From: a virus
DNA: 29,857 nt
Strand: one strand, 5' to 3'
IMG/VR virus record: IMGVR_UViG_3300027969_003455
Span: 1 to 29,857 of that record
Part shown: positions 1 to 9,208 of the stretch, one piece after another
How the letters are laid out: each line of letters starts with the position of its first letter
Position numbering within the stretch: the stretch's first letter is position 1
Made by a program: the position numbers and the translations under genes
The notes under the pieces: model-generated
The model's input: the letters and a program-made list of their open reading frames with translations, nothing else
Told to the model about the DNA's origin: nothing
The model's database searches: none

Positions 1-1284
1 GAATAAGGTATTGGCTGCATTGGTGCCAGCTGGTGTGGTGACTAAAACACTCGCAGAACCACTTGCAGAACCATTAGCTCTAACAGGTGTAACTCCAGTA
101 ATAGTGGTCGAATTAACCACAACAACACTCGTTAAAGAAGCCCCCATTATTTTAACAGCGGTTGCTCCAGTAAAGTTGGTACCTGTTATGGTGATGTTTG
201 TGCCACCTTCTGTACGGCCACTAGAAGGGGAGACACTGGTTACGGTGGGGATTGGTGCTATATATGTGCATGATAAAATAGCAACTTCGGGAAATGTTTG
301 ATTAGAAATAGTCCAATTATATTTTATTTCTTTTACATAGTAGGTTCCTTGCTCACTCCACGGGCTTGGTAAAGTTACAGTATTCCCAACTTGTAATCCA
401 CGAACATTCCAATTAGTAGCACCTATACCCGGTCCTTGGTATGCAGCAAATAATATAGCGTACTCATTTGATGATGCCTTATACACCAACCCTACAAACC
501 CTGGTTGAGTCCAACCAGCAAGATTTGAAGTAATAGTTCCAATATATGGGGAATACCCTAGTAGTGCAAATACACCATCCTCGTTCCAATTAAGGAAACA
601 AGGGTCAGGTGTTGTTCTAACAATTAAACCATTATAAGTTGAGTAATCTGCCCCATACCCTGTCAAGCTAGCGTACCTATATGCAATTGCACCGCTTGCT
701 GTATTAGCAAATACATCGGACCCTCCCATTGTGGGGGCGTTATTCCTGAAATAAACTTTTTTCAAACTAGTGCAGTTTTGAAACGCATTATCACCTATAT
801 TTGTAAGTGGAGTAGTTAAAGTAATTTTAGCTAAACTTGTGCAGTTAATAAACGCTGCAAGATTAATAGTGGTGAGATTATTAGGAAGTACAATTGACTT
901 TAATCCAGTGCAATGACTAAAAGCCCCATTTGGGATCACAGAAATATTATTTGGTAGTACGATGTTATCTAAAAGCGGGCTATAAGAAAACGCACCTATT
1001 CCAAGGGTAAATGATGAGGAGGTGTTGTTTGGAAAAGTAATTCCAAGTAAATTGGGGCAATTTGCAAATGCTGCTGATCCAATACTAGTGACAGCATATG
1101 GAATTATAACCGAAGCCATTGTTGCATATTTAAAGGCGTTATCTCCAATGGCTACAACCGTATAACCACCAATTGTTGTTGGAATATTTGCAGTAGTATC
1201 CGAACCCGTGTACCCTGTTATTTGGCAAGTATTACCAGGCCCATTCACAATAAGTTCGTAACTATAATTTCCTACACTAGGCAT
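1..1284 (-). CDS. BspA-type leucine-rich-repeat and IPT/TIG tail/adhesion protein (3' end outside window)
   Basis: Open minus-strand frame of 428 codons from an ATG at 1284 to the window edge with no stop, so the gene is truncated by the window. AAGGA lies 8 bases before the ATG. After an N-terminal cap (about residues 20-46), roughly six BspA/LRR_5 repeats follow (about 46-190). Their recurring pattern is G-x-x-AF-x-x-C-x-x-L-x-x-I-x-LP-x-N-x-x-x-I, for example 'GAFSHCTGLKSIVLPNN'. An unassigned segment spans about 200-340. An IPT/TIG Ig-like domain begins near 346 ('PTVTSVSPSSGRTEGGTNI'). BspA repeats and TIG domains are typical of surface adhesion and phage tip or fibre proteins. The position at the end of a fibre cluster suggests receptor binding, which is inference. 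It could equally be a virion decoration. Confidence 0.8.
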   Translation of the reverse strand, partial: MPSVGNYSYELIVNGPGNTCQITGYTGSDTTANIPTTIGGYTVVAIGDNAFKYATMASVIIPYAVTSIGSAAFANCPNLLGITFPNNTSSSFTLGIGAFSYSPLLDNIVLPNNISVIPNGAFSHCTGLKSIVLPNNLTTINLAAFINCTSLAKITLTTPLTNIGDNAFQNCTSLKKVYFRNNAPTMGGSDVFANTASGAIAYRYASLTGYGADYSTYNGLIVRTTPDPCFLNWNEDGVFALLGYSPYIGTITSNLAGWTQPGFVGLVYKASSNEYAILFAAYQGPGIGATNWNVRGLQVGNTVTLPSPWSEQGTYYVKEIKYNWTISNQTFPEVAILSCTYIAPIPTVTSVSPSSGRTEGGTNITITGTNFTGATAVKIMGASLTSVVVVNSTTITGVTPVRANGSASGSASVLVTTPAGTNAANTLF

Positions 1285-1295
1285 ATTATATATCC

Positions 1296-2243
1296 TTAAT
1301 TATTAAACTGCACCCAGGCTGTTTGGTAGTATGTATATTGAACCGCATCCGTAGTGTTTACCCATCTGTCACCCTGTGCAGGTGAAGTAGGTGCTGTTGC
1401 ACCTGAGGTAAAGGTGTTTCCACTACCTCCACCACCACTAGAGCTTATAAGTAAAACTGGTGTACCTGTTTCGTCCGCAACATATAGCTTTTTATCAGGT
1501 ATGTTTATGCAGATCTCAAATGGTACAAGATCCGTGGAAAGTGGAACCTTACCTGCAACAATACTGCGCCTAGGTTTTATGATATCGGTGTAGGATAGAT
1601 CTAAATCTAGCACGGCTGGTGTGAGTCCAGGTGCACCGAATGAGATTTGCACATGTGACCCTGACGAGAATGTCAGGCCACTGAATATCACATAACCACT
1701 TGCATTGGTAGATAGTGTGGTTGTACCGCTTACATTAGCACCAGATGCGGTTACTACTACGCTAACACCTGCTAGTGCTATGTCATTATTAGTGGAGTCT
1801 TTTAGCTGCAACCTAATAGGTATCTGTAGTGGCCTATTAATGTTCGCAGTGGTTGGTATGGGGAATGATGTGATGACTAGCTTAGACGCATTACTAATAC
1901 TAAATGAGTTAGAGGTGATCTCATTAAGGTTAGTGGTTACAAAGCTTATTGTAGCTGGTCGGATGTCTAGACTGGAGTTAGATGCATCTGGTGCAAACCC
2001 AATATTGGTGAAGGTTGCAACACCTGCAACAAATGCCACAGAGAGTGTGCCAGTAAGGTCATATCCTGAGTTACCCGCACCTTCAATAACTAGAACCGTA
2101 CCCACATACGAAGGGTCAAGAGTGAACGCATTAGTAACCGTGTCTAAGTTACCCACCTGAATAACAGGCTGGGTACTCAGTGTAGCGTTGTAGCGTGCAC
2201 CTTGTGGTTGAGTCAGTATTTTTAGTGCTTTAATAATAGCCAT
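1296..2243 (-). CDS. Tail fibre-like protein with Ig-like segments and shared fibre modules
   Basis: A 315-aa product. The open frame extends 24 codons upstream to 2315, but I chose the ATG at 2243. It overlaps the stop of the preceding gene as TAATG, begins 'MAIIKALKILTQPQG', and has GGAG about 10 bases upstream. The upstream extension lies inside the neighbour's coding sequence and reads as out-of-frame noise. The body has repetitive Ser/Thr/Gly beta-type sequence resembling bacterial Ig-like or filamin-like domains. Near residues 223-265 is a module seen in phage fibres ('AGKVPLSTDLVPFEICIN' followed by 'KKLYVADETGTPV'). The C-terminus ends in 'APTSPAQGDRWVNTTDAVQ', a short beta module related to those in the 1033-aa fibre. 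Probable virion surface or tail-tip protein; the exact role is unknown. Confidence 0.6.
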   Translation of the reverse strand: MAIIKALKILTQPQGARYNATLSTQPVIQVGNLDTVTNAFTLDPSYVGTVLVIEGAGNSGYDLTGTLSVAFVAGVATFTNIGFAPDASNSSLDIRPATISFVTTNLNEITSNSFSISNASKLVITSFPIPTTANINRPLQIPIRLQLKDSTNNDIALAGVSVVVTASGANVSGTTTLSTNASGYVIFSGLTFSSGSHVQISFGAPGLTPAVLDLDLSYTDIIKPRRSIVAGKVPLSTDLVPFEICINIPDKKLYVADETGTPVLLISSSGGGGSGNTFTSGATAPTSPAQGDRWVNTTDAVQYTYYQTAWVQFNN

Positions 2244-3430
2244 TAGTAGGAGTCTCCATCTATGACTAGGCCTGTGGAACCTGCTGAAGGTGCTCCAATG
2301 GTACCGGGTTGCCACCTGTTATTCACCGCACTCCATACTAGGCCTTGACCATCAACAGCCCCATTTTTACCTATTAGGAGTTTTAATGTAGACATATTGT
2401 ACTCTAGGGGGTAGGTCGGTGTCAACACTTCTAGGTTGTCTTGTGGCCTCCACTCAAGTGCTGTGGCATCCCAACCTAGAACCTGTCCGTTTGTAGCACC
2501 GGATTGTGCAATTCTTAAGGAGTTCCCAGATGCACTATAGGCTAATGGACTAATAGGGTTTACTGTACCAGCACCAACAGAACCAACGGATGCAGCGATG
2601 TAATCCTCTATTTTCTGATAGGTGCTTCCATCACTCCACCAACTCTGATTCGGTGCAAGGTTCCCATCAAACACATACCCTTGTAGGTCGGTTGATGTAG
2701 CTGGCCCAAAACCTAGTTTTATGTGTACTGTTTTTGCACTAGAGTTATAAACACAGATTTGTTTAATTACGGTGGCTATGAAACTAGCTGAGGTAGGTAG
2801 CTTATAGATTGAGAGTACGCCAGTACCGTTAGTTATCTTCTGGGTTATCTGCTCATCAATTCCCCAGGTTGTTTGTCCTGTCACACCGTGCGACATGGTC
2901 ACATGCACATGGTCATCCGCCGTGAGTGTTTGTCCAGATACGGGTGCGGTGACTATAGAGATCTCACCAATATTCCCATTGTCTAGAACTATTACAGACG
3001 GGTAGCTCAGTAGAAAAGCCTCTGAGAGTCTCCACACCTTAAGTGCAGAAATACTTACATCAATTAAACAGGTGTCGATGTAGTTGGCAGGGTCATCTAG
3101 TTTACCTGCGTCCGTACCTGCTAATAGGGTGATGTTGGTGTAGGTCCTTATGTGTAGGCTATAGATCTGTGCAGAGTTTGCGTTGTTGTATAAATATATT
3201 TCCTTAACCACACGCCTACCTTCGGTGGCGTACTCGACTAAGGTGTTCACACTGTTCAATTGTGGGGTACTGTAGAAAATACGCTCGTAGTTTTCTTCAC
3301 CCCCACCGTCTGGATAGTTGTTGGAATCCGTTACAAATTCCATGAGGTGCGTTGTTGCGGTAACATTACACGCAACACCTTGGGATTTTACATATAGCCG
3401 TGTTTTAGGTCCTAGTATTAGAGTTTTCAT
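2243..3430 (-). CDS. Tail protein sharing C-terminal modules with the large fibre
   Basis: A 395-aa product starting in an ATGA overlap with the stop of the large fibre gene. GAAGGAG lies about 13 bases upstream, so translation is probably coupled. Residues 1-270 are unrecognised, beta-rich and start 'MKTLILGPKTRLYVKSQG'. The last about 120 residues hold two copies of a fibre module with the pattern G-Q-x-L-x-W-x-x-x-x-x-x-W-x-P ('NGQVLGWDATALEWRP', 'DGQGLVWSAVNNRWQP'). This pattern also occurs repeatedly in the 1033-aa fibre. Shared modules and adjacency suggest both proteins sit in the same fibre or tip assembly, which is inference. No enzyme motif was seen. Confidence 0.6.
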   Translation of the reverse strand: MKTLILGPKTRLYVKSQGVACNVTATTHLMEFVTDSNNYPDGGGEENYERIFYSTPQLNSVNTLVEYATEGRRVVKEIYLYNNANSAQIYSLHIRTYTNITLLAGTDAGKLDDPANYIDTCLIDVSISALKVWRLSEAFLLSYPSVIVLDNGNIGEISIVTAPVSGQTLTADDHVHVTMSHGVTGQTTWGIDEQITQKITNGTGVLSIYKLPTSASFIATVIKQICVYNSSAKTVHIKLGFGPATSTDLQGYVFDGNLAPNQSWWSDGSTYQKIEDYIAASVGSVGAGTVNPISPLAYSASGNSLRIAQSGATNGQVLGWDATALEWRPQDNLEVLTPTYPLEYNMSTLKLLIGKNGAVDGQGLVWSAVNNRWQPGTIGAPSAGSTGLVIDGDSY

Positions 3431-6400
3431 ATTCCAAAAAAGCTCCTTCGTTGAGCCGAGTTATTAGCTCTTGGTTTTAGTGTTAGTGTGTTACCGTTCA
3501 TATAAAAGAGTCCGTTTGTACCTATATCAACTGCTAGGTAGGGGTTGGTGGAACCTGCAATACTCTTGAGTACTAGGCCTGTTCCGGTAATTGTTTTTAT
3601 ACCCAAGCTTGGATTCTGAGTAGTTCCAGAGTTAAATAGTCCGTAATCTGTAGATGCTACCGTTGGATTAGGTGATATTCCAGCGGGGCCTACTGCCCCG
3701 GCAGCCCCATTTGGACCTGTTGCACCCCTAAGATTTACGGGTGTTCCCCAAGGGTCTGTGGAGGATGTGGTTTTTGGCCCAAACAAATAACTACCAACAT
3801 ACTCACCTGTGGAGGTATTAAATCTGGTGATGTGGAAATCCCCAACCACACCTAGGGAGGAGGAGGGATCTGCTGGAATAGCTGTATCTGCGTTGATTGT
3901 GCCAAAGTGGATAATTTGACCCGATTGTGGACCAGCTACACCCTGAACACCTTGTGCTCCTTGTACTCCCTGTGAACCACTCGAACCCTTTAACTCAATG
4001 TAGGTGGATGTAGGCCATGCGTTGTTAGCCTTTGGACCATACCATCTTACGGAGTAGCTAGAGTTTAGAAGTAGGAAATCTCCGTTGTTTCCAATGTAGT
4101 TATAATTGGTGTTTGGTGGCATTGTGGTGACATCACCAATATGATCTACTCTGCGAATTAGGTTAGATGTGGATAAGCCCTGTGCGCCCGTATTTCCCAT
4201 TACACCTTGTACACCTTGTACCCCTTGTATTCCAGCCGGACCCGTACTTCCAGCAGGCCCAACTAAATTTACAGGTGCTTGTATACTCGTCCATTTGTTG
4301 TTCAAACAACCACTGCATTTAGGACCGTACATGTAGTGTCCGATTGTGTCGATGTAAAAGTCACCAGAGTGTCCTAGCCCTTGTGGTGGTGCACCCTCAC
4401 CCCATAGGATGGTCGGCCTAGAGTGGTCGTAGGGAACACCTGCAACCCAGTTAACACCGTCATAGGTTAGAACCTCACCTGCGTTTGCATCCACACCAAA
4501 GGCTAGAACCTGTGCGACAGAATCCCAGTATAAAGGTGTGTTTGCAGTGATTTTTGCACTGGGTAAATCGGACACATTCCAAACCTTGGTGGTGTTATCC
4601 CATAAGATTGTCTGGTTAGTTTTTGAACCGTCACCTATTTTCAAGGTGGATGTACTACTGTTCCAATTAAGGGGTGATGTTGCGTTTAGCTCTTTTACCG
4701 TGTTGGAGTTAGCCCAGTTTACACCGTTGAATACTAGTGCTTGTCCGTTGACAGGTGCGGTGATTACCACATCAGATAAGGAGTCGATAGTGATCTCACC
4801 ATTAAGCCACTTTGCGCCGTTATAAGTCAAAACCTCTCCGGCTTTAACACTAGTTATAGCAACATCACTTAAACCAGATAAAAGTATATTTGGTGCAACT
4901 GATGACCATGATTTAGCAGTACTATTCCAAGTTAAAACATCACCTGTCTTACTTCCTGCGGATAGAGCCACAGTAAGTGTTGTTACCGTGTTTGGTGCAG
5001 TACCTGTTGTGTTTGAGGTAATAACAACAGGGGCTGTGCCAACCACATTAGCAGGGTCGCCCTGTGCACCCTTAGCAACTAGTAGATCCCAATTAGCAGT
5101 GGTGTTTGGTGTGATGTTTAATGTGTTGTTTATCTGACATATATACACACTGCCTAAGTAGGAAACTACCGCGCCTTTTGAGTAATTTACGGTAGAATCC
5201 CATGCGTGATTCCACTCCATGCCAGCGGTGCCCGGAGCACCCGCTGGCCCAGCTACACCATTCTGTCCGCTAGCCCCTAAAAGTGATACACCAGAACCCC
5301 ACCCAAGTGCTGTTTTAGGCCCAAATAGTATTGGAGCACCTGTACCTGCCATTTGCATGTAAAAGTCGCCAATTACCCCTATTGTGGAGGTTGGAGCACC
5401 TATTCCAGAGTTAATTGATTTAGCTGCATCACTAGTTCCGGCTACCCATGCTGTTCCGTTGTATTTTAGAACATTTCCTGAGGTTGCATTTGGCACATTG
5501 AAGGTTATTGTGCCTGTGGTTGAATCCCATACTAAGGGAGAATCTGCAATGATATTTGCAACCCCCCCTGAGCTACCTGTGCCTTTAGATGCTACTAGAT
5601 CCCAATCTGATGCATTGGTTGGTATGTTAGTTGTTGATTTTATGCTCACATAGCTAGAACCTGAGTATTGTACGACAGAATGTTCAGGGTAGGTTGTTCC
5701 TGATGACCATGTTCCTCGCCATTCTAAACCAGCACTACCTGCATTACCTTGTGGGCCTGCTACACCTTGTGGCCCTAAGAGAGATACACCTGCACCCCAA
5801 CCTTGTGAATTTGTGTAACCACCGTACAGCCTGCCTGTGACTAGATTTATAAAAAAGTCACCTTCCCTACGATCTGTAGGGCTAGGAAAGTTTGTAGTTG
5901 GTACTTCGTTTCCGTAGAAAATTTTAGATCCTGCTGGACCAGTTGCACCAACAGCACCAGCCACACCTTGAATACCCTGTGCTCCGGTTTCCCCTTTAAG
6001 ATCTATTGCACTACCCCAACTGACAACACCGCTTGTAGTGACCCTGGGGCCGTATAATAAGCGAGTTGTCGTATTAAGGTAATAATCCCCGTCTATCGCA
6101 GTAGTTGTTGAAATAGGGGCTGCTGTGCCTGTTAGAAAAGTAGCTCCACGGACTCCCTGAATTCCCTGAATTCCTTGTGCTCCTATAGAACCTATTGCGC
6201 CAGCTGGACCCGCTGGTCCTGCTGAACCAGATGCTAAAACACGAGTCCAAGAACCTACACCACCTGCGTATTTCCAAATGTATAAGAAGCTATCGGATGT
6301 GGCGTACCAGAAGGCTTTTGCTGTAGTTGGATTAGCTGGTGCAGGTGGTTCTGCATCTTGAATTATATAAGTGGCCGATCCTCCTAGTGAAGAGATGTTA

Positions 6401-6528
6401 ATACCACCTAAGGTAAAACCATCACCTACAAAAAGCTCTTTTGTGTCGTTTGCAAATGCTGGCTCACCTGTCAGGAAAGACTGTGTCTGAATTGCTGCCT
6501 TAGGCCCGTTCTTAAATTGAATTAGCAT
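3427..6528 (-). CDS. Collagen-like modular tail fibre protein
   Basis: A 1033-aa protein. The N-terminus ('FLTGEPAFANDTKELFVGDG', about residues 18-37) matches the attachment-type domain found at the start of many phage fibres and hyaluronidases. Seven Gly-X-Y collagen-like stretches lie at about 101-128, 179-200, 252-267, 418-436, 757-784, 848-870 and 935-950. They are separated by about six copies of a 45-residue module with the core GDFY-x(5-12)-LYGPK-x-x-x-x-W. Residues 269-315 and 437-490 resemble carbohydrate-binding modules of the CBM5/12 type (W, Y, G-x-x-V-x-Y-x-G-x-x-Y and a closing W). Residues 520-700 repeat G-x-VLTYNG-x-x-W. Likely a trimeric host-binding fibre. It sits 1 base from the preceding gene's stop. 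Confidence 0.85.
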   Translation of the reverse strand: MLIQFKNGPKAAIQTQSFLTGEPAFANDTKELFVGDGFTLGGINISSLGGSATYIIQDAEPPAPANPTTAKAFWYATSDSFLYIWKYAGGVGSWTRVLASGSAGPAGPAGAIGSIGAQGIQGIQGVRGATFLTGTAAPISTTTAIDGDYYLNTTTRLLYGPRVTTSGVVSWGSAIDLKGETGAQGIQGVAGAVGATGPAGSKIFYGNEVPTTNFPSPTDRREGDFFINLVTGRLYGGYTNSQGWGAGVSLLGPQGVAGPQGNAGSAGLEWRGTWSSGTTYPEHSVVQYSGSSYVSIKSTTNIPTNASDWDLVASKGTGSSGGVANIIADSPLVWDSTTGTITFNVPNATSGNVLKYNGTAWVAGTSDAAKSINSGIGAPTSTIGVIGDFYMQMAGTGAPILFGPKTALGWGSGVSLLGASGQNGVAGPAGAPGTAGMEWNHAWDSTVNYSKGAVVSYLGSVYICQINNTLNITPNTTANWDLLVAKGAQGDPANVVGTAPVVITSNTTGTAPNTVTTLTVALSAGSKTGDVLTWNSTAKSWSSVAPNILLSGLSDVAITSVKAGEVLTYNGAKWLNGEITIDSLSDVVITAPVNGQALVFNGVNWANSNTVKELNATSPLNWNSSTSTLKIGDGSKTNQTILWDNTTKVWNVSDLPSAKITANTPLYWDSVAQVLAFGVDANAGEVLTYDGVNWVAGVPYDHSRPTILWGEGAPPQGLGHSGDFYIDTIGHYMYGPKCSGCLNNKWTSIQAPVNLVGPAGSTGPAGIQGVQGVQGVMGNTGAQGLSTSNLIRRVDHIGDVTTMPPNTNYNYIGNNGDFLLLNSSYSVRWYGPKANNAWPTSTYIELKGSSGSQGVQGAQGVQGVAGPQSGQIIHFGTINADTAIPADPSSSLGVVGDFHITRFNTSTGEYVGSYLFGPKTTSSTDPWGTPVNLRGATGPNGAAGAVGPAGISPNPTVASTDYGLFNSGTTQNPSLGIKTITGTGLVLKSIAGSTNPYLAVDIGTNGLFYMNGNTLTLKPRANNSAQRRSFFGI
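5221..5248. repeat. GC-rich hairpin in the collagen-like coding region
   Basis: GCCAGC/GCTGGC and GGTGC/GCACC pair around the loop CCGGA with a single bulged C (5242), 11 pairs in all. It encodes a Gly-Pro-Ala collagen stretch, where GC-rich repetitive codons easily create symmetry, so chance is more likely here than for the other hairpins. Confidence 0.6.
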
Positions 6529-6529
6529 A

Positions 6530-9208
6530 TTACGCCTCTTTAATTATTATTTTTGTGGTTGTTCCTACGCAAGAGAGTAAGTCTAGGTTTCCGTTTAGGT
6601 ATTGAATTTTAAATGGTGCAGATGTAACACAAATTGGAGCACTTACTGATACAAGTTCTTTGTTTCCATCTAAAAGGTCTAAAATACGAAGTGTTGCCCC
6701 ACCATCAGTTCCACTAAGTCTTAAATTAGCAATAATTAGTTTTTTTAGAGGGCCTACTCCGTCAAGTACGCCGCTCCAGCCTCCACCTGTTGCACTTTTT
6801 TGTAAGTCTATTACTACATCCTTTAAATATGAGCAAGACGCAGGGGGTGTTTCAAAAGTCAAAACTAGATTGTCAGGTATGTACGCATCTGTACCGTTGC
6901 ATTTAAAATTGTAGTCTGGCGAGGAACCGTCACACACGGTTGTTGTCGTGTAAGAACCATAAGATTGACCTGGGACATATGACTGAGGAGGTGTAAACAT
7001 ACCTAGAAGAATTACAGAAGGAACCTCATTAAGTTTGGCAGAATCTGCACAGTATATATCTAGTGGTGCAGGGAATGGCTGAGAATCTACACAACGCATA
7101 TTAACTGCCCAATTTTGTTTTTTAAATGTGTTGCTGTCTGTAGCTGAAGATGTGTTATCGGTTGTATCTACAACTACTATAGCGTAAGTAGGTGTTTTTG
7201 TAGTTTTAGCAAATGATATTCTTCCCTTATAATCACTACAATTATTAACTCTAGGTCTAGTACCATTCACCTTCCTAGATGCAACTTTTTGACCATCCCA
7301 ATACACGCTTATCTCACCTGCAACTCTAAATTGATAATCTAAAGCCACCGTTCCTGTCGCACTACCTAGACAGAATTTAGCCACATACGGTGGCTTGTGA
7401 TACCAAGGGTAGTCGTCAAGTAGGCTTTGTGGTGTAACTACATAACTGTCAGATATCGTTTGGCCTGCTACCTTGATTGGGCTAAATGGTAGAAAGTTTT
7501 CAGGAATACCTCTTCCAATTAAAGGACTATACGCATATTCATCTCCTTGCATACCTCTGCAACTTCCGCACGGGTAGGTATCAGCGTCACATCCTGTCGC
7601 ATCGCCCAAATAGGACTCAATGTAGATATCTTGAATAGGCTCGTTATACGGTGCCCTTACAACCTTAGTCGAAATTGTATCCGCAACTTGATAAATTACA
7701 TAATCGTGCATACCGCTAGGTGGTATTTCTTCCACACCGTTTAAAATTAAATTTGCATCCCCCATTTGAAGTTTAACCCAATCGTCCCTAAATAACTCCA
7801 TGTATTCAGTTAGCTGCCTTTTGCTAAAAACTGCTTCAGTTTCTGTAAGTGGTAGTTGTGCGTACACCGGGCAAGATTTAGCAGATGCTTTGTAGCTTGA
7901 TATATTTAACATGAAGTACTTACTTAAAACACCAAAGCCTGCTGATGGTTCAGACCATGTGGCAACACCTTCTCCAGTAACTGATGTAGCTGAGTATATT
8001 AAGTTTTTTCTTAGGTCGTAGGCCTTATCACCTGCTTTAACAGGCACATTTATTCCCTTGTCAGGGTTTATACTGACTTTGCGAGTAAACGCCACAGGCG
8101 GCATTAAATCTTCTTCTGTGGATGTGTAGTAGTGCACAGAACTGCTAGGCAGTGACGCAGAATTAGTAGTGTCATCACCAAACGCACCTATGGGATTAAA
8201 ATTGCTTCTGGTGTTTAATTTGTAAGGTGTGTTGCTCACCATGAATGTAATTGTGGATGGTATAACACCTGCCGTGTCTCTAGATCTTAAAGTAACATCT
8301 TCAAGTCCTGTTTCACTCGTTTGTATTTCAGACTCTATGTCATATGCCCTAGACAAGTTGCTTTTAGGGAATGACGCTAAACTTCCAAACCCGCCAGAGG
8401 AATTTGTAGACTTAAGTGTAGTTCGAGTTGTCATATTTGCAAAGCTATTTGAAGCATTCATAACATGCACAGACGCATCGTGTTTTAATATTAGCTTAGT
8501 GTTTGTAGATCTTCCTATAGCTTCTAAAAGAATAGGTAATCGAGTTTCTTGATTAGAAGATAAAAACAATTTATTTGGGAAAAGGTATTTTTGGTCAATG
8601 CTATCTACAGTAATAGCTTGAGTAGAGTAACCTAATCCCTTTAGTATGTTTTTATAAAGATCTTCCCATGTAGTGCAGCTTTTAAGCTTAAATGTTTCGG
8701 TAGTGTGGTACCACCACCAGTACCTATCGTCTACCAAAGGTAGAACCCACAAACTTTTTTTCTTGTAAGAGTTAAAAAGCGGTCTTGGTGGAAGCATCCA
8801 CATTTTAAATTTTGCTTCGTTTTGGTTTGTTCGTATGTACAAATATTTTGAACTGTACCCGTTCTGAGGGTGGTTAACATTAGCACGAATTCCGCCAAAT
8901 TCATCACCGCTGTCTGAATTACCTGACACATCAAATTTAGGCATTTTTTCTAAATTTTCTGAAGTGACTAAGAAGAAACCAGCGGCGTATCTTCTGGCAC
9001 CAACAGGCCAGTATAGCTGCCCAAGTTCTAATTCAGAATATTTGCTATATTCAGGGTTTGAAGAAACATCACTGTAGTTTAAAGACGATATATAGTTAGC
9101 TGAAAAATAATCTGTTGGGGAAAATAAATGAACATTGCGTGCGTACTCTTTTAACTCCTTGTTAGGTAGTATAAGTGGCATATTGTCGTAAGTCATTAAT
9201 ATTGACAT
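6530..9208 (-). CDS. Large unrecognised virion or tail-tip protein, Cys-containing
   Basis: An 892-aa product I do not recognise with certainty. Its start overlaps the preceding stop by one base. The N-terminal 200 residues are aromatic-rich ('DDRYWWWYHTTETFKL' near 160). A Cys cluster lies near 541-551 (C-D-A-D-T-Y-P-C-G-S-C), with further Cys spread through the C-terminal 200 residues. That is unusual for a phage structural protein and suggests disulfides or a metal site. The C-terminal third looks beta-rich, with Leu/Ile ladders near 815-860 ('LKKLIIANLRLSGTDGGAT'). No catalytic motif was found. Position directly before the collagen-like fibre suggests a tail hub, tip or fibre connector, which is inference. 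Confidence 0.5.
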   Translation of the reverse strand: MSILMTYDNMPLILPNKELKEYARNVHLFSPTDYFSANYISSLNYSDVSSNPEYSKYSELELGQLYWPVGARRYAAGFFLVTSENLEKMPKFDVSGNSDSGDEFGGIRANVNHPQNGYSSKYLYIRTNQNEAKFKMWMLPPRPLFNSYKKKSLWVLPLVDDRYWWWYHTTETFKLKSCTTWEDLYKNILKGLGYSTQAITVDSIDQKYLFPNKLFLSSNQETRLPILLEAIGRSTNTKLILKHDASVHVMNASNSFANMTTRTTLKSTNSSGGFGSLASFPKSNLSRAYDIESEIQTSETGLEDVTLRSRDTAGVIPSTITFMVSNTPYKLNTRSNFNPIGAFGDDTTNSASLPSSSVHYYTSTEEDLMPPVAFTRKVSINPDKGINVPVKAGDKAYDLRKNLIYSATSVTGEGVATWSEPSAGFGVLSKYFMLNISSYKASAKSCPVYAQLPLTETEAVFSKRQLTEYMELFRDDWVKLQMGDANLILNGVEEIPPSGMHDYVIYQVADTISTKVVRAPYNEPIQDIYIESYLGDATGCDADTYPCGSCRGMQGDEYAYSPLIGRGIPENFLPFSPIKVAGQTISDSYVVTPQSLLDDYPWYHKPPYVAKFCLGSATGTVALDYQFRVAGEISVYWDGQKVASRKVNGTRPRVNNCSDYKGRISFAKTTKTPTYAIVVVDTTDNTSSATDSNTFKKQNWAVNMRCVDSQPFPAPLDIYCADSAKLNEVPSVILLGMFTPPQSYVPGQSYGSYTTTTVCDGSSPDYNFKCNGTDAYIPDNLVLTFETPPASCSYLKDVVIDLQKSATGGGWSGVLDGVGPLKKLIIANLRLSGTDGGATLRILDLLDGNKELVSVSAPICVTSAPFKIQYLNGNLDLLSCVGTTTKIIIKEA

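Noticed and set aside
1705-2160. 151-aa plus-strand open frame
   Set aside because: It is antisense to the Ser/Thr/Val-rich fibre-like gene, its composition mirrors that gene, and no start signal supports it.
2244-2315. 24-codon N-terminal extension of the 315-aa tail protein
   Set aside because: It lies inside the upstream gene, reads as Arg/Trp/His-rich noise, and the ATG at 2243 forms the same TAATG junction used elsewhere in the operon.
3427-6528. Diversity-generating retroelement target in the fibre
   Set aside because: The N-terminal fold recalls phage tropism determinants, but I see no reverse transcriptase, no template repeat and no adenine-directed variable repeat in the window.
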